A stretch of DNA of 64,000 bases from Polytrichum commune (taxonomy: Eukaryota > Streptophyta > Polytrichopsida > Polytrichales > Polytrichaceae): assembly GCA_950295325.1 (NCBI GenBank), contig OX485807.1, positions 13,047,001 to 13,111,000 on the forward strand. Direction: 5' to 3'. Below the pieces are notes generated by a model. That model did not search any database and was not told where the DNA came from. It saw only the letters and a list, made by a program, of their open reading frames with translations. Positions 36,816 to 48,900 of this stretch are shown one piece after another (the stretch's first letter is position 1; each line of letters begins with the position of its first letter). A program made the position numbers and the translations under genes.

Positions 36816-37202
36816 AACACACACACACACAAACCTATAAGGAAGTCACTTAATGTTGAAAGAACCATATATAATTCCCTCTATGATAGTTTTTCTTTCA
36901 AAGATTGCTACGGTGGTTTTGCCTCCTCTTTGTGATAAGCATAACGAGGTTCTTGACCCAAAACGCCTTCGTGCCCACGATTGGTTAGTGGTACAAGTGG
37001 GGTGAGTGTGTGTGATAGACCCGAGATTCTTTTAATGTGCCGTATATTGTAATTAAAACACCGCCCACATTTGTAAGAAGTTGCTCTTGGGTATCACATC
37101 CAAAGTTAAAAGTCCCAACCGAAAGGATAGGTAGGTGAATCCTCCTCGAGGTGGTTGATAGAATGAAGTTATTATTAATCTTTGTTGTTATTAACCCTTA
37201 AC

Positions 37203-37429
37203 TACACTAAATATAATATTTAGTGTCACTTACTATTTGGGTTTACACAATGTTATTTCCTTTTTTACTATCGATGTCGTTTCTTACGAAGTAAAGATGT
37301 TCCATATTGTTTCATAGTGTCCAAACTACCAATTTAACATTTGTGGTAAAATATGAGATATACAATAAATGGATATAGCATTGCATAAATTCAATTAGTC
37401 AGTGACATTATATATCATATTAAGTGTAC
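37203..37429. mobile_element. MITE, TTTAGTGTCAC family
   Basis: The left end TACACTAAATATAATATTTAG continues as TGTCACTTACTATTTGG. The right end GTGACATTATATATCATATT..AGTGTA is its inverted, more diverged counterpart. Overall structure and length match 38519-38740. Confidence 0.65.
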
Positions 37430-37879
37430 CTATTAGCACCAAGATTAACTTAGGGTCAATTCACATGGTATCCCAAGTCTTAAGTCCCAAGTCACTTCAA
37501 GTCACTTCATGTTATCTTAGTCGTTGAGAGCATGGAAGTTGAGACTTACCACTTCACATAGAACCCCAGGTATGACATAGATGCATGCATGGCGACATTT
37601 TTTGGGGGTGAGTTGGGTAGAGCAAAAAGTTAAAACCCAATTCCTAACAAGTCCCATGAATAAAGAAGTTTTGCATACAATAATCAAGATCCGAATTAAT
37701 GATAATTAACCATATTTTTATGGTTTCTTGAGGCTTAAAAGTTGGGACTTGCCAACATGAGTGGAAATTTGGGACCTAGGATCCCATGTGAACCAACCAT
37801 AACTTTATTAGCGGGTTGTTGTCTCAACAAATAAGGCGAGTCCCAAACCATTGAGTATATATGTTGCAGTTCCTCAAGT

Positions 37880-38000
37880 TTGGGTACTTTCCTTGATCGA
37901 ACACCTATATTTGATTGGTATGTGACTGAGGTGACAACCAAAGAGCAAACAACTTAAAGACACAGGTTGGAAAGAGATTGGACTAGGTCTTTAGATTTCA
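37880..38000 (-). repeat. R1-like fragment
   Basis: It carries the phrase CGAACACCTATATTTGATTGGTATGTGACTGAGGTG, followed by AAAGACACAGGTT and a TGGACTAGGT stretch. This resembles the start of R1 copies at 8815 and 11020. The fragment is short and diverged, and its orientation relative to the others is uncertain. Confidence 0.35.
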
Positions 38001-38518
38001 TCAACTGATTCACATGCAATAGTGAAAAACGATTGAGAGGATGTATGTTTTAAGAGAATCCAATTAAAACAAAAAAAAATCAATAAACACACAATTCCAA
38101 TAACCATAACTAAAGGAGAGGTCTGATTTTTGCTATTATTTCATCATAGATTTGCTAATGCAACACAACTTTTGTCGTGCAAATCTATACACTAGAAATT
38201 GGAGAGCATGAAAGTTTCCCACTTTTATTGTTGTAAGGTATGGGTAAAGTTATATGATCCCACTGTGGGCACTTTGAACTCCACATACAAATTAGTTGTT
38301 GAAGCAAACTCAAAATCGCCTCGCCCATTTTTAAATGGCGAAACACCAAATATGTTACTTCATATTTTAAAATTAGAGTTGAGATGCAAAGGCTATAAGA
38401 AGTCACAATGATGATTTTTAATCATCAAAAATGACTTCACACAATGCCAAAGTCCTTTAAATTGTGTTAAAATATCTAACATGTAATGTAGGAAAAACCA
38501 AAATCGGTGATTGACCAC

Positions 38519-38740
38519 CACATTGTTAATGGTATTTAATGTCACTTACTATTTGAAGCTACGCATTGCTATAACATTTTATTGTTAATGTAAAATTGTA
38601 CCGAGTGAAGGTGTTAATGTTATATAGTGTCCAAACAACCTTTTTGATTTTTGTTGGTAAAAAATGAGATGTATAGTAAAAAGTTATAGCACAACGTAAC
38701 TTCAAATAGTAAGTGACACTAAATATCATATACAGTGTAG
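38519..38740. mobile_element. MITE, TTTAGTGTCAC family, best-preserved copy
   Basis: Both arms run about 80 bases. The left arm reads CATTGTTAATGGTATTTAATG then TCACTTACTATTTGAAGCTACG and CTATAACATTTTA. The right arm is the inverted version, AAAGTTATAGCACAACGTAACTTC to AGTGACACTAAATATCATATACAGTG. This is typical of a short non-autonomous DNA transposon. Confidence 0.75.
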
Positions 38741-39499
38741 TAGTGCACTAGATTGGGAATAAGTGATTCTTCCGTGGACCCAAATTGGCTAACTGTAAAA
38801 AAAAGTTGGCCCGAAAATGATGTAGTGATTGGCCGGATAGTGCCGGTGCTGCCCCATAAGATGTTTTTTATTTATTTATTTTGGGTAGAATCCTTGTGAA
38901 GTGGGTTTTCAATCCATATGGTTGGAAGTTTTGTAACCCCTAGAATTGGACTGCAAACATGGACATCCGTAAAACAAAAACAAGTTTTGAGCATAACTAG
39001 GTTAGGTGACTTTGAGCCAACTATATTTTGAGAGCATGAAATGTGCATGCATGACATCACCTAAGGGTTGGGTTAGACTACAGGGAAGAAGTGCACCGGT
39101 GAGTCAAAGAATTTATGCCCAAGACATGGCTATTTGAGGCAACAACTGATATGATGGACAAGAGGGGGGGGGGGAACCCTCAAGTTGGAGTTCTCTGAAG
39201 GTCAAGTTTCTTGTTCAAGGGTTTTAAGTTGTCCAAAAACTCAACTTCCATATAACTCCCCTAGCAAGAATTGGTGTCATGCTAACATCCATGTCTTTTT
39301 TTCATTCATGCTCGAAGTACTCCATCAAATTAAGAAGTCTTGGCAGTAACGTAAACCCTAACCAGTAAAAATCCCATTTTGTAGCCAATCATATCGCTTC
39401 ATTCCCTTGAAATCCTTGACCAATACATTTCTTCAACGTAGTCTAAACTAACCCTAAACCTACGCCATTTACACCTGTTTTTAAAGGAGAGAAGTATGT

Positions 39500-40150
39500 C
39501 TAGCTGCATTGTTCATGAGTAAATGATGGGCAAATAATTAATGGCTAGCTTTGTGCAGACTTTGAGTGACTTTGACCAACACCATAAGCGCATGTGTCGA
39601 CGAAGCCGACCAGCTATTGCTTTTTCATAGCGAAGTTTATTTGAGCCTCGGTATCCAAATCTTGGGTGTGGTCCACATGTTATTCTCAAAAGGAGGCCCA
39701 CACACGTTTGGGAAACGCCGGTTTCGAAACCGAGTTTGATAAGTCAAGGTAAAAGAATTTCGGATTTGCCATGTGCCTAACTTCAAGGAATTGGGTTTCA
39801 AGGCTGGTCCCTCTGATTTTAGGTTTAAAGCGTCCATTTTCGATTCCAATCTGACACGGTGTTCTTGCAGGTCAAGGTTAAAATTTCTATCCTTTGGCTT
39901 ACCAAGCTGTGTTTTGAGACTAACGTTTTGAGTGTGTTGATTGGGCATGATGGTTCTAAAAGCAACGTTTATATTGGTAAATTCCAATTGGATAAAGGGG
40001 CTCTTGTGAAATCCTTCCCCTTTGTTGGCTCTGTCTGTAGGACAGAGACTATGCATCAACTTCTTCGTTTCAAGAGCAAATTTCCTAACCACTTTGTGTT
40101 CACACTTGGACGTTACTTGTTCTTGTTATTTTTGGTCCACTTTATGTAAT
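39500..40150. other. Region with unusually long but unidentified open frames on both strands
   Basis: A 151-codon minus-strand frame (39637-40092) and a 96-codon plus-strand frame (39859-40149) overlap. Neither shows a recognisable domain or convincing splice sites. It may be the remnant of a transposon gene. I do not call a CDS. Confidence 0.3.
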
Positions 40151-40165
40151 GTGGATGTTAACTAT

Positions 40166-40197
<32 letters not shown>

Positions 40198-41620
40198 CAA
40201 GTGCTCCCTAAAATGCATTGAAAGAAATCTAGTTAACTATAGTTATTTCGGCAGTTCTTGATTATTTATTTTAAACATTTCGGGTGATAAATGAGTAGCT
40301 TCAATCCTTGACCCATATTTGAGAAGAGGGTGCACAAAATCCAAGAAAGGTTTGGTATAGTGAATAGCCATGAATTGGCATGAGCAAAGTGGACAACTAC
40401 AATTGTAGTCTTTCATAATAAAGAACAAAGCCTCATGATTCTACCGTTTTCTTGTTGATACCATTGTGCTAACATGTTGACACCATTAATGCAAACATCC
40501 AACAACTCATAGATGGAAGTGCCCATCAGAGAGCATTGATTTGGGAATGGGCGTGTAAATTATGTAGATGACCATGATTTGAATGCACCCTACTGCTCCA
40601 CAATTACCATTTACTTGATTGGTATAGGAGACATAAATTTACATTACACTATGTTCGTAAGAAAAATAGTTTAGGACAGATATATCGGGTTGGACTAGAA
40701 CATTCGTGCTTGAATCCAACAACCATGTACATAACATACACATGCAACACACTTCATTCTAGTAGTTGATGTTAGAGGCCACCCGAACTCCCATGCACAT
40801 TGCATGGATAAGCATGTCAATTGGGAGCCCTCCTACGCCACCCTAAGCAAACAACAAGCATATCCTACCTTAAGGAAACACCTAAAGCTAATATTCTTGC
40901 AACCCTGTCCTATCGGAACATACAGTAGTGTGATCCTACAATATCGAAATCACTTGACTTCTGTCTCGATATGATGTATTTTTTTTTATTCCAACATAAC
41001 AATAGGCATCAAGTACCCACACGTGTTCTTCATACAACCAATAAATTAACAAAGATAAAAAGAGTTATTTATTATGATCAAAGATCACGCCCCAAGTTGA
41101 AGTTAAGCTATTACTTTGCAAGGCAACAAAAACTTGGTTGTCCCCAATTTGATTTGTATTGAATCCAACATTCACAATCTCATAAACAATGCACGTTATG
41201 TCATAACAATGTTAGCTAAATTATTGAGCTTGAATGGTGTCTTTTATTTGAACACATGGACCAATCTCATCGCGACACGTGTCTTTTTTTTGGGGTTTTG
41301 TTTTGGTGTCCGTCCTTCACGACAAGCCTTGCCATATACCACTTGAACATAAGTATTCTAGCAAGAAGAGTAACCAACACAACACATGATAGGGCCCATG
41401 TTCGTTATGTGATTTTCCATAAGGGACGGTGTCCTATGGGACTTGGAGTGCTTTTGGTGTTGTCAAGGGAGCCTTTGTCAGTCGGGGGGTCTGGACCATG
41501 ATTTTAGATCATGTGAATATATCTATGCATATAATCGGTACAAGTAGATTTGGTCAAGGCCGCGCAATTCCCGTACCTAGTGTTTAGGGTTCATCAAAAT
41601 TTAGGTGGTAATTAAACTAA

Positions 41621-42020
41621 GGGCGTGTTTACACCAACGGCATTATTAGGCCATGGCTCTTTCAATGACCATGGTATGTACCCTGGCTTTTGGATGAGAC
41701 CATGGAGAAGTTCATGGACTGTAGCTCAAAGTCTTGTGGAGATCATAAGCCCTTAGTACAAACCCAAATTTCTGCCGTAAATGCTATCGAGCCTACCTTC
41801 AAGAGTTGTCTTGGAAGAATTCCCTACAATCCTAGTCAACATTATCCATAACTTGTCATGTGGGATTTCATGTACATTTTGATCCACTGAAGATGTCGTG
41901 GGTTGCGATCCAGTAGAACCCTTGTGTAAACCTTAAGTTGGGATGTGTGACACTCTCAACCAATGAAAATTCAAGAATTCTCTAGAGCCATGCCCTAATG
42001 GCTTTCGTGTAAGCATACCC
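41621..42020. mobile_element. PIF/Harbinger-type MITE, third family
   Basis: The left end GGGCGTGTTTACACCAACGG..ATTA..CCATGGCTCT is inverted in the right end AGAGCCATG..TAATGGC..GTGTAAGCATACCC. Both sides carry TAA (41618-41620 and 42021-42023). It is 400 bp with no ORF. Confidence 0.8.
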
Positions 42021-42023
42021 TAA

Positions 42024-43579
42024 GCTTAAGTTATGTTCATCTTATGGTGTAAGGTATGTGGGTGTTATTTGGTTGCTTTGTCATGTTCTCCAACTTCTAC
42101 CAAAGAGATTTACACAATAAAACCTCGTGTTGCAAAAGAAAATCTACAATGAAGCATCGACAAAAGATCGGAGTGACAATCATACTTCTTTTGGCCTACT
42201 TATAGTTATCAAAAATCACAATGTTTTGTTAATTTCTTAACTGCTTACATAGATCCTCCTAATTGTATACATTTTTAAGTATGGAGTAGTTAACAAAAAT
42301 TTGAATATGTAGTCTAATATCTCTTTGAATCTTACCTAACCATACAACAATCAAATATAGGTGCCCAATTAAGAAAAGTAACTAAATAACACCAACATTC
42401 CTTAAGCACATATGGCGGACACTTTGAGCATTACAATCCCTCATCTAACTTGCAACAAATATTATGATTTTTTGTTTGCATTAGCAATAATGTTACATGC
42501 ACAATGACATTAAGAGTACACGGGTCGGAGCAAATTTAACTTCTACAAAGATGTTCAAAGTCACAAATCTTATTTTCCTTTTACATGTTTGACATGGGGT
42601 GCAAGTTGGGGCGGGGTTTCATGGCTAGTGCATGTACGTACTTAGGTGTGATGATTGAACTGCATGCCACTCAAAATTATATCTTGTGGCCCCAAGTTTT
42701 GCACAAAGTGGTTCCCCTCACCACACTCGTGGCTTGTACTTATTTAGTGTCGTCACTTTGCATCTTCCAATCTTGTAGCTAGACTAGCGTTGAATTTACA
42801 TATGTATGCACTAATTTAAGTTAAAACGGTTTATCTTATTCAATCACCCACTTGGCACTAGCCCACATTACATAATAGATTTCTAGCCAACCAAAAACTA
42901 GGGTTGCAAGCACTTAAATCAAATAGTAGGGAGCCACGTTATGAATAATGCACAACTCCACACTAATTTGCGTAGACCTAGATTGTACAGGCAATGCGGT
43001 GGATGATCTCTTCCCACAGATCACACATTTCCAACAAGACTAAAGAATTGAAGAGTGTTGCTAATCGATTAAGGATGGTAGTCATCTGTAAGGGGGGCCC
43101 AAAATAGGTGTTGAAATTGGGCACTTCTAACTTATGGAAAGACGCGAGTCTAGCAAATTGGCTATAATGTAAGCATGCATACTTGGTCTCTCATTTCAAT
43201 CAAACACATACATCTGAGTATTGTCTGCCAATTGCATGCTCTCCCTCTGGTTTGAAGTGGAACTAAGAAAGGACGATAAGAAAGAAAATGTCTTTTACAT
43301 AAGGCCATTGAACTATGTGCTCAAAATTTGTGAAGTACTCTTAACTCAATTGTCAACATAACTAGACAAACCTATGTGATGATTCTTTAGGACGAAGGAG
43401 AATCTTCAGTGTGGTACTGAATGGGATACTCCTACGAGCTCCAAAAACAAGAAGGAAACCGGCTACAACGATTGATTACGTAGTCCAGTTGAAATCTTCT
43501 TCTTTCTTTCTTTCTTAAATACACGTCTTTTTGATGTCCGTTCTTAGAAACACATCTAATCCAGTGAAACCTTTTTCTT
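42024..43579. other. Intergenic, no gene recognised
   Basis: It holds an R1-like segment at about 43255-43480 (GTGCTCAAAATTTGTGAAG, CTCAATTGTCAACATAACT, GAATCTTCAGTG). A 58-base segment at 43503-43563 recurs directly on the other side of the neighbouring foldback at 44948-45007. No coding sequence was seen. Confidence 0.45.
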
Positions 43580-44943
43580 GGGGGATGTTAAATACCCCCC
43601 CACGAACTTTTCGGACTGTCAGATCCGGGCTGGGGCAGCCGCCCGTCCAGAAAATCTGGATTTTCTGGACCCGCCCAAAAACTGCTGCCCGCCCGCTCGA
43701 TTTCGAAAAAAACCATTGTCCTTGCATTCTTGAAGGCCACTTACTCACAAATCCCATATTGAGTGCACTTCACCTTCAAGGGCCAAAATCCAATATATAT
43801 GTTCACTTCCAATTGAGTAAATAAGCAATTGACTGGGGTTTCATTATCATAGTGAAACCGTCAATGAAACATGTAATTAACTTAGAAATCAAAAATATTA
43901 CAAAACCCTCACTAGCACTGAGGTTATAATTTTTGTGACTCACAATTTGAAATTGTCTTTGTCATTCTAAAATGACACTTAAATTTAGTGTGCTGATTTA
44001 GTATGTGTATTTTATAATATTTTAGGTAATGCCGTCTACTTTCACAAGTATTCATACGCATTCATTAATCAATTATTAGAATTAATTCATTGGACTTAAT
44101 TATTAGAACTAATTCACTGGAATTAAATTCCAGAAATTAGTTATTATAATTAATTCACTGGAATTGATTCCAGAAATTAATTATTATAATTAATTCACTA
44201 GAATTAAATTCCAGATATTAATTATTAGAATTAATTCACTGGAATTAAATTCCAGATATTAATTATTAGAATTAATTCACTGGAATTAAATTCCAGATAT
44301 TAACTATTACAATTAAATCACTGGAATTGATTCCAGAAATTAATTATTAGAATTAACTCACTGGAATTAATTCCAATAATTAATTAATTACAGTAAGTAC
44401 ATTTTATAATCAATTAGCTTTACTTAATTTTGTAAGCATAGTTTCTGATTTATTTGGGATTAATGAATGCGTATGAATACTTGTGAAAGTAGACGGCATT
44501 ACCTAAAATATTATAAAATACACATACTAAATCAGCACACTAAATTTAAGTGTCATTTTAGAATGACAAAGACAATTTCAAATTGTGAGTCACAAAAATT
44601 ATAACCTCAGTGCTAGTGAGGGTTTTGTAATATTTTTGATTTCTAAGTTAATTACATGTTTTATTGACGGTTTCACTTTGATAATGAAACCCCAGTCAAT
44701 TGCTTATTTACTCAATTGGAAGTGAACATATATATTGGATTTTGGCCCTTGAAGGTGAAGTGCACTCAATATGGGATTTGTGAGTAAGTGGCCTTCAAGA
44801 ATGCAAGGGCAATGGTTTTTTCGAAATCGGGCGGGCAACAGTTTTCGAGCGGGTCCAGAAAATCCAGATTTTCTGGACGGGCGGCTGCCCCAGCCCGGAT
44901 CTGACAGTCCGAAAAGTTCGTGGGGGGGTATTTAACGTCCCCC
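43580..44943. mobile_element. Mutator-like foldback element, 490-bp arms, 9-bp target duplication
   Basis: Two almost identical inverted arms, 43580-44070 and 44458-44943, begin with GGGGGATGTTAAATACCCCC and end with the inverse GTATTTAACGTCCCCC. The 9-bp direct repeat CTTTTTCTT lies at 43571-43579 and 44944-44952. A 9-bp duplication with long terminal inverted repeats is characteristic of Mutator-like elements. The arms differ by few substitutions and small indels, so insertion or arm correction is recent. There is no transposase, and the centre is an AT-rich minisatellite. Confidence 0.9.
44080..44400. repeat. 41-bp minisatellite between the foldback arms
   Basis: About seven to eight units contain TTCACTGGAATT and AATTCCAG and are spaced 41-42 bases (near 44112, 44154, 44195, 44236, 44277, 44318 and 44359). 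Each unit is itself a short palindrome (CTGGAATTAAATTCCAG). Confidence 0.85.
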
Positions 44944-44952
44944 CTTTTTCTT

Positions 44953-45866
44953 TCTCTCTTAAATACATGTCTTTTTGATGTCTGTTCTTAGAAACACATC
45001 AAATCCAAACACCACTCAAGCATAGGTGTCCAAATTAAGATTCATCTAAGTAACCCAATTAGGTCCCACCCCCCTCACCTCAAGCTACGAACTACGAAGC
45101 ACAAGCTCCCAAGTCCCAACCCACTTGGGAAACGAGCCCCAAGAAAGACGTGCTAGGCTAGCGGCCCTCATACATATAAGTTATGTGCCTACCTACCTCT
45201 TTAATCCTGACCTCATGACCCCGTTTTTACTGTTTGCCTACCTGAATTTCACTAATTACACGATCTCAGTCCTTAATCCAACAGCTTGTACTTTGAATCT
45301 CATCCCAACAAATTGTACTTAATTACGGGTTTCACGCACCCATCGAGTGTGGAGGAAAAAGGCAGGATAATCTTGGCCCTCATAATTCTTGGCCTTGGGC
45401 CCCAAATTTCCAAACACATCCTTTTTCAGAGCTTGGAACTTGGAACTTGGAACACATACAGTCTTAACATAACATAACAGTAGCTGGGCTACTCTGAGTA
45501 ACCGCAGCTAGCTGATCAAGAGGAAAAACAGAAACTTTAAAAAAAAAAAAACTGATAAAGGAATCGTAACAGCACTGGGAGCTTTTGCCATTCTACGAAG
45601 GATCGATCGAAACAGTCGCGACTAACATTTGTAACGGACTGAAGTTTCTTTCGTCAAGATGTTACGGAGGAAGTTTATGTTACTATCTCTAGGTTTAAGG
45701 GTTCTCATAGTTTCCAGGTCTATTGTTTCCAGACTGCCATAAAGATGAGATCTGAGTGACCATTTCGGCAGGGACAAAGATTCAGAAGCTCTGATATTTG
45801 AATGCAAACCTGATGGGTTTTGAGTTTTGAAGATTCGAGTGCTGTACTCGTCTCCTCCTTCTGTGC
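44953..45866. other. 5' flank of the polygalacturonase gene
   Basis: It starts with the reverse R1 fragment up to about 45060. The rest contains no recognised gene, and a run of A lies at 45538-45550. It should include the promoter of the gene starting at 45952. Confidence 0.5.
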
Positions 45867-45885
45867 TGACGTCAGTTTTGTGACG
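45867..45885. promoter_or_regulatory. Paired TGACG (as-1-like) bZIP sites before the polygalacturonase
   Basis: A palindromic TGACGTCA at 45867-45874 is followed by a second TGACG at 45881. Paired TGACG motifs are bound by plant TGA-type bZIP factors. The pair lies 85 bases before the ATG. Its role is inferred from the motif only. Confidence 0.4.
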
Positions 45886-45951
45886 TTGGATGATATTAAT
45901 TGCAAAGGGAGGGAGATCGATTGAGAAATTAGAGGCTGGAGATCATCAGAA

Positions 45952-48900
45952 ATGGGGAGTTTTATTAATGTAGCATTTGGAAAGTGGTGCTTCACTACAG
46001 TCAGTCACCCACTAAGTCTAAGCTTCCAAGCACCGATGATACTTTTCCTGACGACAATTAGCACAGCAATCCTCATGAGTGTGCCCGGGTCTTGTAGTGC
46101 TGATGTGCAATATGGCGGTGATAGAATTGGGTATGAATTTCCTGCGGAAGTCGAGGCGTTGATGTCGTCCATGAGCTCGTTTGCAGTGGGCGATAGGTGT
46201 AATTATTTAGAGGGGAATAATTCTTTGAAGTTTGTGGAGGCGAGGGCGCTTGGGAGCCCGCCAAAGGTTCTGGACCACCATGGCGGATTTAGGGAGGTTT
46301 TCAACGTGATGGGGGAAGGTGCAGTAGGTGATGGCCGAGTGGACGATGCAAAGGTATCATATAATGAAGTATAATATAATACATTATGCACCCGAATCAA
46401 TGCATTATTAAGTTTCTCCAACTGATGGATTAAGCTCAAACATCATGAGCTACTGTCTCGCTCCCTGACTCACAATCAATATCCTCCACAATAGTCTGTT
46501 GAAGCTTACTACATATGCATACAAATTATACAAAAAATTTGCACGCACTTAAGTTATTAACTTACTTTCCAAACCTGCTGCATAGGAACCATCTATCAAT
46601 CGAGCCCCTCACAGTGCAACAGTAGCCAGCCAAAGATTAAATAATATCAATTTTGATTCCTTAGAACTTGTCTCAGGAACAATACTTATAGGCTGAATCT
46701 GGCATGCTTCCATCACCTGAATTAAATTATCTCCAAATCATCGTGTCATGAACTTATTGTAGGCTTTTCATCGAACTTGGAAACGAGTGTGCAACAAAAC
46801 GTCGGCTATCATGTACGTGCCGGCAGGATGGAAATTCGCACTGCGACCGACCACGTTTTCCGGTCCGTGCGCCTCAAATCTCCTCCTCCAGGTAAAACTG
46901 TTTATTTCTGCCAAAGTTGGCGGATCTGCACTTAATTTATTGGGATCAACAACAAATTAAAGAAAAAGAAAAGTCTTATAATGAGTTAGTACTCCAGATT
47001 CAGCCTTGAAATGCATGTGCACTTACTTAAATTCAGAAAGCTTCTAAGTTACTCAGTTACCTTGGATATTGCAACTGCATCTGAACATGTGAATAGGTAG
47101 TGATGCAACTCTGTAATTATGTATCAGGTTGCTGCAAGTACCTCCAGATCTTTAATCTATTTCTTATGAATGTTGATAATTATAAATAATATTCATCAGG
47201 TGGAGGGGACGATCGTAGCAATGGAAGGGCCAGGATCTGGAACGGAGTTGAAGAGTGAGTGGTTGGAGTTCAAGGACCTCTATAACTTCTCGATGGTGGG
47301 AAATGGGAAGATCAATGGTCGAGGCAAGCGATGGTGGGGTCAAGCCTGCAGAGCCACTTCGAATGTCTGTTTTCTACAAAGCCTTGATAAATTCCAATAT
47401 ACATGAATGACCAATGCCAGTCATTGTTGAGAATTTAAAAATCTGATGTATGTAAAGTAGTTTCGAGAAAAGCATAAACTTCTTTTTTTGTGGGGTTGCT
47501 GGGTCTTCACAAAATGTGCGTTGTTGGGAAAAACTGAAAAACTGACCAAAATCCTTGTCAGGGATGTTATTCATGAGGGAAATAAAACCCATCATAGAAA
47601 GAAAACTGTACAAGACCTTCATAGATCCATGATACACCAATGTCAGTCATTGTTGAGATTCGAAAGTCTGATGTAGGAGGTAAAGTGGAGCATTGCGAAG
47701 CTTCTCACTAGGAAGGGATGAACAATCTCTTTGTAAGGTTTGTAAGGTTGGGTCCTCACAGGATATGTGTTCTTAGGAAAACTGACCAAAGTCTTTGTAA
47801 GGGATGTTATGAGGGAAATAAACCCTTCATGGAAACACAACCCACATTCCCTTCTTGCAAAGAAAAGAATAATAATGCTGACTTCCCCTCCCCAGAAGGT
47901 AGGAGGAATATTCCAGTTTCCAAAATCCCATTTGAGCCTAGCCACACTAATCCATTTCTTCACACAGGAGAACCCATAGGCAGAAAGTCCATAAAGATGG
48001 TGGAGAGACATGAGATGATCACAAGCCCTGATGTCATACTTACACAGATCTTTGCCTGTCAGAGAACATACTTCAATCTATTTAATCAATGCAATACTGT
48101 AAGGAGTTGAATCGATGATGCCTCAGTAGCTTCGAAATCATCACTGACGTTGCCTCTTCGTCGTGTGTGTACTTACATGCAGACCTGCCAACCAAATGCG
48201 GAAGTGCCACCAAATGTGAGTTGTAAAAAAGATTGGTACAACTAATGTGAATTAGTTAGTGTGGAAATTTAGCAGACCTGCTAAGCTTAGTTAAGGATTG
48301 AAGATTACTGTCACAGAGTGCTCCATGTTTCGGCTTTCAATAAATTAATCATTCTTGAGCTTTTGCCACATCGCAGTCTTACGTTACTTGAAACCCACTT
48401 AAATCCAAGTTGGAAATTATAGTTCGCCGTCAAAGGTTTGACCCACTGGGTTGATGAATTCTAACTACTTACTGAAAGAATGGTAAATTTTGTTGTGATT
48501 GAATTGAAACACTTGCAGGCGCTGGTGTTCGAGAACTGCACAAATGTTCGAGTGAGTAGGTTGAAGATTCAAGACAGCCCCAAATTCCATCTCTCCTTCT
48601 TGAATTGCAGTGGTGTGCGAGCAACGGGACTCCACTTATCCGCACCCAGAGACAGCCCCAACACCGATGGGATTCATCTCAAAGACTCCCAGAACGTTTT
48701 CATCTTGAACTGCAGAATCCGAACAGGTAAGAACTTACACCACTAAAAAATTTCAACCATCAATGTGGTTTGTGAGTTCCCATGTTTGCCAAGCATCCAC
48801 ATCAAATGTTCTTACGATCGGATACCAGAACAGCACAAGAGCTTATGACAGTCACAGGATTAATTATCTGGGCTAAATGGACATGTACACATCCGTGGTA

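Noticed and set aside
39637-40092. 151-codon minus-strand gene
   Set aside because: No recognisable domain, no splice context and an overlapping open frame on the other strand; kept only as an unresolved region.
44080-44400. CRISPR-like regularly spaced repeat
   Set aside because: Units are contiguous 41-bp tandem copies without variable spacers, inside a plant foldback transposon.
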